From the NCBI RefSeq assembly GCF_024323335.1, contig NC_066579.1:252519575-252583574 (forward strand): DNA of 64,000 nucleotides, in the 5' to 3' direction. The position numbers and the translations under genes are program-made. The DNA comes from Lathyrus oleraceus (Eukaryota > Streptophyta > Magnoliopsida > Fabales > Fabaceae). Below, one piece after another: positions 54,210 to 64,000 of the stretch. A model generated the notes under the pieces. The model was not told where the DNA came from and searched no databases. It saw only the letters and a program-made list of their open reading frames with translations. Within the stretch, counting starts at the first letter, position 1. The number at the start of each line of letters is the position of its first letter.

Positions 54210-56367
54210 CCAATTTCTTTTTGACAATGTAAGTTTGTGAATTTATTTTAATAAGACTTCTAATTCATAAATCATTTTATTCTCCTTTATACATTAATTA
54301 TATTAAAGTAGAAAATACAGCTCTTATTATTATTTAATTTAAGAATATTTAAAAACGGAAAATTATACATATTTATTTATCATAAAACAAATTGTATTAA
54401 TTATTATTAATGTTATCATTAAAATTTGATTAAAATAAAGTAAATTTTTAGATATTTATCCATTTTTTTACTAATATATAAAACAAATCAGGATTCCTAT
54501 TTTCGTAAGAATGTCAATATCTCTTAAACTATTTATTTAAATAATTAAGTATATTTTAAATTTCAAATAATTGATTTAGAGATATTTTAAATTTGTAAGT
54601 AATACAAATATCATAAAAGATCAAACGAATGTGATTAATTTTTCTAAAAATGAAATAAAGCTTGCAATAATTAGAACGTTTTTTTTCTTTTGTTTAAATT
54701 GAAAAATAAAACTATCATGTTTATATTAAAAATTCATATATCAATTCCATAAACAATAATACAAAAATAGAAAGATAATAGAAAGGATAATAGAAAGATA
54801 ATATAAAACTATCATGTTTATATTAAATTATATAAACAATTTTATATAAAAGTTAATTACCACCATAATTACTTAATTACCCTAATTACAATCCATAATA
54901 CAGCTACTTTCATGTTCCTATAAGTAATTGCGTACTAAACTCTATTTATACTACTAAAAAAATATTACCGTTATTTTATTGTTGTTGCAATCTTATCATT
55001 CTAAAATGAAATCAATATTCTGAAATCAAATTAATTATTATTGTAGTTTTTTTGCCAAATATTATCGTTACTTGATTTTCTTTAAATGACAAAATGAATA
55101 TTTAATTGTATAATTATATGTTATTAAATTATAACTTTAAAATTAAAAATAACTATTTAATATAGTTGATTAATATTAATTGAGTAATTTAATATTATTA
55201 TTAATTTACCTACCAATTAATTATTATTATTGTTATTATTATTATTGATATTTACCCGCCATATATGATAAGAATATTTTTAAAACTAATTTATTTTTAT
55301 TTGCCAAAAGAATGTATAACTAATTTATTTTTTGCTTTTACAATTTTAGAAAAGTTCCATCATTTTAAAACTAATAAAATAATTTTAAAATTATATTTAT
55401 ATTTTTTATGGAAATATTAAATTATACATAAAAAGACTTTTTTAGCCAAAAAAAGTATATTTATTTATTGAATTTTTTTAACTTTGACTATATATTTAAT
55501 CTAATGAAATAATTATAAAAGTATATTATATTTTTTAAGGAAATATTAAATTATACATAAAAATAATTTATTAGTAAATGATTATTATTTAAATACATAA
55601 CATGCATTTATACATAATTTAAAATACTTACGATCTACTCCTTATCTTCCAACAAAAAGGCATTAATATTTTATTCATAATTATTAATTAATTATGTATT
55701 CAAAATAAAAATATTGTTTGATGGTAATAAAAATATTTTTTGATGGTTGAAAGAGAGTTTGTTTCAATTAAATATTATAATAAATAATATTTGAATATGT
55801 TTTTTCTTTTGTATATGGATTGAATACTTCTTAAACTTATTTATAAATTATTTTTTTATTTATAAAAAATAAAAAAATAAAAAGAGTATTAATAGAAGAA
55901 GTTTAGATCGGATACCATCTTAGTAACTAAGTTGGAGGATGTATTTATTAAATATATCTTAATTCTATTAAATTAATAGTTAGTAGAATATCATTAGAAT
56001 TAAATTGAAAAATAACATTTACAATGAATCATTAAACTTAAACATCACAAATTTGTGAGATTTTAATAAATAATAATAGAGGAAAAAGATTTTAAAATAT
56101 GCAAATTTTGTTCAAAAGAGAAAAGTGATCTTTTTTATAAAAGGAAAAAGAGAGACTTTAAACTTTTTTTTAATCTTTATAATATTAGAACAATAATTAT
56201 ATTATAGGTCTACCGCGCAAATGTATTGATAAATTTTATTAACTTATTATTAAAAATAAGTTTATTAGTGTAAAAATAATATAGATATATTAGCATGATT
56301 TATTTCTTTTAAATATTGTGTTTTTAATATAAAAATAATAATTTAATAACTTTTATTTTATGAAAAG

Positions 56368-56527
<160 letters not shown>

Positions 56528-56909
56528 AAAGAAAGAAATTGAGGAATCAACAAAAAATTTATAGTTATTTAATTCAATTTATAGCTTAAAAAACAGATAC
56601 TACATAAATGAGAAAACATAAACAAATAGTTAGAAAAACAATAAGAGATATAATAAATTGATAAAATGAAAAAAAAAACTGATAAACATAATCGAGAACA
56701 CTTTAATTACATGTGTAATTCATTTATTTATGGCAGGTTGGGACTTACAAATACAAAATAATTTTTAAAATAATATAATAAATTGAATAAATAGAAAAAA
56801 TTAATACTATAATTAGATAATACATTGGCTTAATGTGCAATTTTTACATGCACGACACTAAAAAACAACTTTTATAAAAAAAATTACAATATATTAAATT
56901 GGTTTAAAC

Positions 56910-56952
<43 letters not shown>

Positions 56953-57039
56953 AAATTTAATTGAAATGCATCGACAGTTTAAAGATATTTTACTCTGTCA
57001 ATTAATTATAACCATGATATATCAGAGAATATTGACTTT

Positions 57040-57109
<70 letters not shown>
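56910..57109. repeat. Two (TAA)n microsatellites
   Basis: AAT/TAA triplets at about 56910-56946 and 57041-57109, the second giving a spurious poly-Ile frame. Confidence 0.95.
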
Positions 57110-57144
57110 GGTGCTATAGTTATGGAAGGAAGTTATATGAATAA

Positions 57145-57234
57145 TAGGATTAATATATTGAAAGTTAATGGGTTAATTATAGTATTAATTTTAAATATAT
57201 TATTAACCCATTAACTTTCAATATATTAATCCTA
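57145..57234. repeat. Perfect 33-bp inverted repeat
   Basis: Arms 57145-57177 and 57202-57234 are exact reverse complements around a 24-base AT-rich loop, just after the (TAA)n tract. Confidence 0.95.
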
Positions 57235-57409
57235 ATATATAGCAAAATATGCCAGCGTGTTATTGCAAAATTACATCTATGTAAAATTCGTACTAAACTC
57301 TATTTATACTACTAAAAAATATTACCGTTATTTTATTGTTGTTGTAATCTTATCATTCCAAAATGAAATCAATATCCTGAAATCAAATTAGTTATTATTG
57401 TAGTTTTTT

Positions 57410-58725
57410 AAGGTTGCGGGCAGGTTTTGAATCTGTGAAAGACATCAATGACTCAAAAGAAACTTGGCGTCTTCCTGTTCGAATAATGGATGTTTGGAGT
57501 GTTGTGAATAATAAGGGTATTGAACATTTGGAGATGATTGTTATGGATCCCTTGGTAAATTGCTTTTCTTTTTTTAAGTATAGATTTTTGTATGATAGTT
57601 AGTAATTACAACAAAATGTTTTTTTGTATAACATATAAAAAGAAGATTATTTTCATTTTGTTAGGGTGATCGGATTCAAGTCCTTATTCGTCATGACCAT
57701 TTACTGAAATGGAAAGAGGTCATTAAGGAGAATATGACCTGCATTATAAACAATGACAGTGTCTATAACAATGATTTTCAGTGGAAGGTATGTGATCATT
57801 AAAAAAAAATTGTGTTTCTTGGTGGTACCACAATGAAGGCAATCGAACTTCAAAATATTTCACCTAAAGGATATTTCTTTAAAGATTTTGGTGAGATACT
57901 TCAAGGCAAATGCAAAACCGATAGACTGGAAGGTAATTTAAATTCTATTATAACTTATATAACTTATATATTTGCAAACACATTCAATAATGAACCTTAC
58001 TTTAATGTAGATATTATTGGTGCTGTTAGTGAGATAAACCATATCAAATCCAACACTCCGGGAAAGAAAGTTGTTGTTTCTGTTGTGCTGAAAGATTTGA
58101 AGTAATGCGCATTGTTTTCATAACTTATGTGTTTGATAAATTTATATGTTTTGCATCACTGAATCCCATCATATAATATTGTTTATTTATATTGCAAAAT
58201 AGGGGTAATTGCATAAATTGCAATTTATGGGAAATCTATGGATCAAAATTTTTGGCTTACTACAATGATCCTAAAAACAATGGAGCTATTGTAATTCTGC
58301 TCACTCATGCAATGGTAAAAGATGGCCAAGGTATTACACTATCAGACTTTATAAATACATAGTTGATTTGTATTTTTCATTATACGTTCAATAATTTTTA
58401 TATTAATGATACAATTTACAGTGTCAAATGCATGGAGTGATTCCAAATTGTTGATAAATGAAGACATCCCTGAAATTCAAGATTTTATGTTTAAGTATGG
58501 ATTTTATTTATTTATTTATATTCAGATTATTATACATAATTTTTAATTTAAAAAACAATCTTATTTCTATAGGTTGCCTACTAATGAACAGAAGGAGAAG
58601 CCTACTCAATCTTTAAAATCTCTTTCTAATTGGTCTGGTGGTTCTCAGTATTCGCCAGTAGAAAGGTTTGTTCATAATGCGAAATGTATGTCCTTAAGTC
58701 AGTTCTGCAAAATCAAACATGTAAG
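57410..58725 (+). pseudogene. RPA70-like single-strand DNA-binding protein gene in the Helitron
   Basis: Exons with plausible GT-AG borders encode OB-fold patches of replication protein A large subunit. First LRAGFESVKDINDSKETW and VRIMDVWSV (to 57555), then GDRIQVLIRHDHLLKWKEV (57665-57787), then ISPKGYFFKDFGEIL, DIIGAVSEINHI and KKVVVSVVLKDLK (57810-58105), then NLWEIYGSKF (about 58205-58332) and later pieces to 58725. Plant Helitrons often carry such RPA-like genes, thought to help strand exchange. The first exon is truncated: it starts inside a 20-bp segment shared with 60910-60929. Exon borders are inferred. Confidence 0.75.
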
Positions 58726-59157
58726 TTGAATACTATAGAGCCGAATTTATCTTTACTATTACAATTATATTGTTTGCTTTTTGAAATTAAATAAAATAAA
58801 TTGAATACTATAGAGCCGAAATGTAAGTTGAATACTATAGAGCCGAAATGTGTACACAAAAAAATTAAAATTAAATAAAATAAATTGGTCAAATTTAGAC
58901 TAGATGTGAGTGAAAAATGTGATAAAATAAATTACCTATTTATACTACTAAAAAATATTACCGTTATAAGATTACTAAAATAAATTACCAAATTTGAATA
59001 ATATAATATTAATTTTTTTGAAATCTAACAAATTTATTTCATTCCCCTATAAGATTACTAAAATACAATTTTAAATTAATTTCAGGTACAATATTCTATT
59101 TGGATTCATATATTTTTTTTTTAAAAAAATCATTATGTAATTGCAATTACGTAACAT
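58726..59157. other. Helitron spacer
   Basis: AT-rich, with short local duplications (GAATACTATAGAGCCGAA three times near 58727-58848). No coding motif is seen. Confidence 0.6.
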
Positions 59158-60660
59158 GTGGATATGTGTAATAAAGATATTTCTTGGGAAGAAGCAACAA
59201 AGCGAAATCGACTTACAATAAGAGAGTGGTTGACCTTTAGAATTCAATCAAGATCTAATGAAGCACAAACGTTGTTGCGATCAAGGAGACTTTATCAACA
59301 ATTTTTGGTAGATGGTTTTACAATGATGGAATCAGAAAGACTTAGGTGGCTTCGAAAGAATCAGTCAAAACTGAGGGTTGGCAAGTATCACAATTTGAAT
59401 GAATATAATTCAAATGGAGAAACGCACGGGTCAAACACAGGTAAGAGGGTTGTGCTACCTTCTTCATACGTTGGTAGTCGTAGATATATGGATCAACTAT
59501 ACTTTGACGGAATGGTAATATGCAGCTATGTCGGATTTCCAGATCTTTTCATTACATTCACATGTAACCCCAACTGGCCTGAAATTCAGCGTTTGCTTGG
59601 TTCTGTTCATCTAAAAGCATCAGATCGTCCTGACATCATTTCAAGAGTCTTTAAAATGAAATTTGATTAGCTTTTGTCTGATCTCACAAAGAAAAGTCTA
59701 TTGGGGGAAGTTCTTGCATATGAGTAACTTATTCCATATTCAATTAATCGTATTGTTATTTTCAAATTTATCATTCGTGTGCTGACTATTGTATATATTT
59801 TATATATTTATTTTTATAGATATGTATACAATTGAGTTTTAAAAGAGAGGATTACCACATGCTCACATCTTAATTTTCCTCCATCCATCTAACAAATATC
59901 CAACTCCAAGTGATATTGATCGCATTATTTCAGCTGAAATACCTGACCAAGATACCAATGAAGAGTTGTATAATTTGGTTAAAACTCACATGATTCATGG
60001 CCCGTGTGGATTTGCAAATCGATCTTCACCGTGCATGAAAGATGGAAAATGTTCTAAATATTTTCCAAAACAGTTTCAGCCCGAAACAATTGTTGATCAA
60101 GATGGGTTTCCGGTATATAGAAGAAGGGACAATGGACATACAGTTCTTAAGAATGGAATTCAAGTCGATAACCGGAATGTTGTTCCATACAATGCAAAGT
60201 TGTTGACAAAGTACCAAGCTCACATAAACATGGAATGGTGCAATCAAAGTACATCGATTAAGTACTTATTCAAGTACATCAACAAAGGTTACGACAGAAT
60301 CACCGATGCCATTGTACCGAATGATGATGGAACTTCCAACCAGCCGTAGAATATTGATGAGATCAAACAGTATATTGATTGTAGGTACGTTTCTAATATA
60401 TCACTTGAAATATGATGTCATGCAATTTATCTATTTCAACTAAAAGTGTGCAATTTTTCTTTACATGCATGGTGTAGAAAATTTTATATGTACACTGTTT
60501 TGACTATATGTGTTATAATAAAATTTATATATTCTGTCTACAATAATCATTCTATTAATTTTAAATCCATTGCCTTTCATTATATTATTTGTAGGTACGT
60601 TTCTCCGAGTGAAGCATCTTGGAGGATATTCTCCTTTCCATGACAAGGATCAAAAGCAAA
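59158..60660 (+). pseudogene. Helitron Rep endonuclease (HUH/Y2) remnant
   Basis: Helitron_like_N part: REWLTFRIQSRSNEAQTLL, RRLYQQFLVDGFTMMESERL and GFPDLFITFTCNPNWPEIQ (59158-59670). After a probable intron (about 59726-59820) comes GLPHAHILIFLHPS, with the HUH metal site HAH at 59858-59866. The Y2 motif YLFKYINKG follows, tyrosines at 60263-60265 and 60275-60277. The protein would nick and join DNA strands. Stops at 59668 (TAG), 59840 (TAA) and 60347 (TAG) inactivate it; from context the first two probably replaced glutamine codons. Confidence 0.88.
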
Positions 60661-60755
60661 AAAGGGCTTAAGATATTAATCCATGACAAGGATAACCATC
60701 CATTGAATTCTACAACAAACGCCGTGTTCAAAGAAGTTTTTGAAAACTTATAGAA
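60640..60755 (+). pseudogene. PIF1-type helicase C-terminal remnant
   Basis: KSKKGLKILIHDKD and NAVFKEVFENL-type readings match the tail of the Helitron PIF1 helicase. They follow directly on the Rep-side ASWRIFSFP motif, so nearly the whole helicase was deleted. TCCATGACAAGGAT occurs at both 60638 and 60681, close to the junction. Confidence 0.7.
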
Positions 60756-60886
60756 CGTAAGTTTTTCATTAGTTATATTATATCAACAAATTTCGTTGTT
60801 TATTATTAGAATTTTATTGAATGAGTTGTATAAAATATACATTATGTTTTAACATTTGTTTATATGGATGTAATTGTTTTTTACAG

Positions 60887-60935
60887 GGTAATGAATCATC
60901 ACTTCCTAAAAGGTTGCGGGCAGGTTTTGTATAAA
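60887..60935 (+). pseudogene. Displaced exon sharing 20 bp with the RPA-like gene
   Basis: After an acceptor-like TTACAG (60881-60886) the frame reads NESSLPKRLRAGF. The stretch 60910-60929 is identical to 57410-57429, where the RPA-like frame begins, and sequence diverges on both sides of it. Confidence 0.6.
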
Positions 60936-61639
60936 CCCAGTTTTTTAAGGACCAAAGAATTGTACGAAGTTAAATCATTTTTGTTGCTGGACTTATTTCT
61001 CACAATTTTAACTAAAATTGTGAACCTTTTGTTTCAATATCTTTTGTTGCATTAAACCTTATTGTATCAATTGCAATTAATTTCAACATTTGGTAGTATT
61101 CATTACTATATTTTAAAACAAACGAGGTTCTCGTATTTCTTTTACATGGTTGATGTATTTTGATTAAATAATCATTTATTATGAAGGTTAATATTTACGC
61201 TTTTATACCTCAAATTAGTAACAGATTGGAAAATTTTATCCATTACTAAATAAATATATTTTTATTTCTTATGTCCAAAATCTCAATGATAAATAGAATG
61301 TTTATTCATAACATTAACAATGGAATGTTTATTATATATCAATATACCAATAAATTGTAAAAATATTTTTGTATTATATTTTTTGATTATTTCCTTAATA
61401 TAGTATACAAAAAAATTAAGCAAATTATATTACTATAAATTAATAATGTTTTACTTTATTATGTCCCAAACTGGAAAAAGTTATTTGTGAAAATTTTTTG
61501 AACCCATTTATTGATCATTTAACATCCATTACATTAAAAAAAACTCTTATGCAATAAATTTGTGTACGTTGATCCAATCATATATATATATATATAAAAA
61601 AAAATATTATATTTTAATTTTTTTAAAATAAATTATTGC
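60936..61639. other. Helitron 3' non-coding region
   Basis: AT-rich; no gene or strong repeat apart from a short TA run near 61584. Confidence 0.6.
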
Positions 61640-61678
61640 ACTTGCGCGGCCCGTGCGAACGCACAAGTCCTTTACTAG
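61640..61678 (+). terminator. Helitron 3' terminal hairpin and CTAG end
   Basis: ACTTGCGC (61640-61647) pairs with GCACAAGT (61661-61668) at seven of eight positions, and CTAG closes the element at 61675-61678, ten bases downstream. This is the standard transposition stop signal of Helitrons. Confidence 0.85.
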
Positions 61679-61745
61679 TTATGATATAAAAAAAACGAAA
61701 TTATGAAGGGTTTTACAAAATTGTCATTTATTAATGATATTGAAA

Positions 61746-62028
61746 AGAGAAATTAACATCATTGAAATGAGAGAGAATAATAAATATTTAAGGGTATAAT
61801 AAGAAAAATAAGAGTAATGATTCATTGATGTTATAAAACGACTTATAATGTGATACAAAATATTTTTTCAAACGGATTTATAATAAAAAATGGAGATAAT
61901 AATAAAAGTTAAATTAAAGAACTAATTTATAATATTTTTAATTGAAAAATTAAAAAATTAAAACAAAATATTAAATTAATAAATTAAGTTAGGGTGACAG
62001 AATGTACCACTTAACCCGCACAATACGC
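61746..62028. other. Upstream region of the SHOC1-like gene
   Basis: About 280 bp of AT-rich sequence between the duplication and the TATA box; no other feature is seen. Confidence 0.6.
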
Positions 62029-62036
62029 TATAAATA
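62029..62036 (+). promoter_or_regulatory. TATA box of the SHOC1-like gene
   Basis: TATAAATA, 63 bases before the start codon, leaving room for a short 5' untranslated region. Confidence 0.55.
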
Positions 62037-62047
62037 AATAAACTAAA

Positions 62048-62055
62048 GCGCCAAA
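62048..62055 (-). promoter_or_regulatory. Possible E2F site
   Basis: GCGCCAAA; on the minus strand TTTGGCGC fits the E2F consensus TTTSSCGC. It lies between the TATA box and the start codon. This is motif evidence only. Confidence 0.35.
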
Positions 62056-62098
62056 TTCAATTCGATTTCCGTTTCCGTTAGTTCTATCTAAAAAGAAA

Positions 62099-64000
62099 AT
62101 GCGAACTCGCTATCTGAACAACGACTACTTCACTCTCCCTCCATCCCAACGCCACGAAACCATCCCTTTCCTCCACCTCCCTGTACCTCGCCTCCCTACG
62201 CCGCTTTCCTCCGCCGTCGACCACCACCTAAACTTCTACTCCCCTCTCCCCGACGTCTCCCTCTACATCGATCCTTTCCCGATCCACTCCGCACTCTCCT
62301 TCTTCCTCTCCTCTGTCCTCCCTCACAAAATCGCGATTCCGAATCCAGATCCGTCCTCCTCCGTTTCCGATTATCCAAATAACAATGTTAGTTTTACTCT
62401 ACGCTTTGTTTCTCCAATGGATAATTAGTGTATATCGTCACTGTTAGTATTTCATTTCAATCTGAAAATTGAGATTCTACGTGTTCGTCACTGTTCTCGT
62501 TGCTTTTGGATGTTTAGAATGCGCTGCTGAGAGAAGCAGATTTTATCTTCGAAGATCATGTCACCGATGCTGATATTGAATTTTCCAAAGTATGTTAACG
62601 CTTCTTGTACTCTGAAATTTTTATTTATGTAGTTTATTGATTTTGTTAGAGCTTATTTTCGTATTGTTCGCAGGAGAGTAAAACCGTTGCTCGTAGTAAT
62701 GAAAATGAAGTCGCTTATGAAGCGTTTCAATTTGAAACACCTGAGCAGCTGGACACACTCTTGGTGATATGCATGTTTCTAATTGTAGCTATAATAATAA
62801 CTTGTTCTGTTTATACCATTTCTTTTTCTTTCAATCTTCAACTTGATTCATTTTATTTATTTTTTAGTTTTAAAGGAAAGTGTATGCTAATTGAACTAGT
62901 GTTTGAATTCGCGTCACATGAAATAGTGTTTTATTTAAACTCTTATGGGCTAGGGTTCTATGGCGCCACTATAGCTGTTATTTGACAACACTTTGTAGTT
63001 GTATTCAATAAAGTATTGTGAAACTATAACAATTTGTTCAAATTCTACTATGTTATAGCGCTCCTATTCAACAACATTGATGCTAACTTCTTGTACGTTT
63101 AGTATCTTAATTCAATCCTTACATTTTTATTTGTATTTTAAAGGAAAATGTATGCTTCACAGTGAAGGAGAGAATGGAAATGCTGTCTCATACTCCAGAG
63201 GTTGAAAATAGCATGGTAACTACTTTTATTACACCTTGTACTGTTGCTGAAGATTTTTGGGCTTGCATCCTCTAAGTCCGAACTGTATAAAGTGTAGTTT
63301 TTACTGGAGTAATAACATTGCCTCTGTTAAGACATGTGGTTGGGTCTAACTCAACCCTACAAAACCGTTGGTAGAGTGAAGACTGCCCCCACTTATAAAC
63401 ACATGTTCAAGCCATATATTATCCGATGTGGGACTCTTACCAACTTCATTCTTGTAAACTTTGATCAGATAGTCTCATTAGGTATAATACATCTCGATAC
63501 ATACTAATTTTTCATAGTCGGTTATTTATTGTGGGCGTGTTTGTTGAATTTGCAATACGAAGGAGCTCAATATACTTTGTTTTAGTTTCCTACTTCTTGC
63601 ATCATTCAGGAATAGGATTGAATTCTTCAGACATCAGAGTGGATTTAAAGGAACATATGTTATATAGAGATAGGACATGGGCAAAGACTCAATTCTTCTT
63701 TATTCATGTGTGCTTGTCTCCAAATTTCATTGAGAACAAGTTTCTATGTTTTCCTTGCAGGAAATGTTTATGTCTGAGTCATTGATGCAGTACTCTTACG
63801 AGGATCTGGACTCAGTATCAAGGATGGAAGACGTTATTTCTGAGTACCTAAACGGGGAGAATGCATGTGCTTTAGAAGGTAATATTTCTGTTCAGCACCT
63901 ACCATACTCTGACAAAAAGACATTTCTCATTTTGGAAGTGGATGAAGAACGTTTGGGAATTCCCACAAGGTTATCTATGGGAGATATTGTTGAATCATAT
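62099..64000 (+). CDS. SHOC1: SHOC1-like meiotic crossover protein, first five exons (partial)
   Basis: Exons 62099-62386, 62518-62589, 62674-62763, 63144-63215 and 63761 to the window end join in one frame (288+72+90+72+240 bases, 254 codons). All introns are phase 0 with GT-AG borders. The N-terminus MRTRYLNNDYFTLPP, the LHLPVP patch and the HSALSFFLSSVLP patch match what I recall of Arabidopsis SHOC1 (about 1600 aa), as does the later FLILEVDEERLG. SHOC1 is an XPF-like ZMM protein that promotes class I crossovers in meiosis, acting with PTD. The XPF-like and C-terminal parts lie beyond the window. It is the only host gene seen and shows no stop or frameshift. Confidence 0.82.
63330..63445. 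repeat. Dispersed repeat in intron 4 of the SHOC1-like gene
   Basis: TAACTCAACCCTACAAAACC, then CCCCCACTTATAAACACATG and CCGATGTGGGACTCTT form a pattern I recall from dispersed copies in legume genomes. The class is not certain. Confidence 0.45.

Noticed and set aside
56966..57214. 82-aa frame with a poly-isoleucine run that looks like a membrane segment
   Set aside because: The run is a translation of a (TAA)n microsatellite, and the rest of the frame has no family resemblance.
62196..62378. 60-aa Arg-rich minus-strand frame
   Set aside because: It is antisense to the first SHOC1-like exon, whose frame is supported by splice-consistent continuation in four further exons.

Overview
This is a plant nuclear window dominated by nested transposable elements, with the 5' end of one host gene at the right edge. 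The best guess is a legume of the pea/vetch tribe (Fabeae). The reasons are an Ogre-type Ty3/gypsy element with LTRs near 4.9 kb, a 91-bp tandem array in its 3' region, and the abundance of Maximus/SIRE-like copia and Athila-like gypsy relics. No bacterial, organellar or rRNA sequence is visible.

Layout. (1) Positions 1-17109 hold a minus-strand Ogre-type element. Its 5' LTR is complete (12193-17109). Its 3' LTR (1-3548) runs off the left edge. The two LTR copies differ at only about 8 sites by eye, so the insertion is young. The coding region nevertheless lacks the capsid and protease cores and almost all of integrase, so the element probably moved with enzymes supplied by another copy. (2) Positions 17110-29154 hold a minus-strand Athila-lineage element with gag, protease, RT-RNase H, integrase and two related downstream ORFs. 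The second ORF is split by a solo copia LTR (17231-18584, target duplication CCATG) and then by the Ogre. (3) Positions 29155-40644 hold a decayed minus-strand SIRE/Maximus-like copia (copia B). Its 5' LTR is split by a 4567-bp solo Ogre-type LTR (34707-39273, target duplication AGTTG). (4) Positions 41205-50235 are a Tat/Ogre-type RNase H relic split by a complete plus-strand copia (copia A, 41624-50152, target duplication CTATC). Copia A keeps one reading frame but has six in-frame stop codons. (5) Positions 50236-53745 hold faint LTR relics, including the conserved end of an Ogre-type LTR in plus orientation, then an inverted-repeat element. (6) Positions 53746-61678 are a 7.9-kb Helitron with an RPA70-like gene, a broken Rep and only the tail of the helicase. 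Its empty site survives next to it in a tandem duplication. (7) From 62099 to the right edge are the first five exons of a gene matching SHOC1 (SHORTAGE IN CHIASMATA 1), a meiotic crossover protein.

Inferred order of events: copia B was hit by the Athila element and by the Ogre-type element that later became a solo LTR. The Athila element was hit by the copia that became a solo LTR and, most recently, by the Ogre.

The most interesting signals are non-coding. The Ogre-type LTRs carry repeated two-hairpin modules whose stems change sequence but keep pairing, in two LTR subfamilies, with a partial trace in a third. The Ogre 3' region has a four-hairpin array with different but still paired stems just after the integrase stop. 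It also has about 15 degenerate copies of a motif complementary to the element's own primer binding site. All identifications were made by reading the sequence and recalling families; no database search was run.
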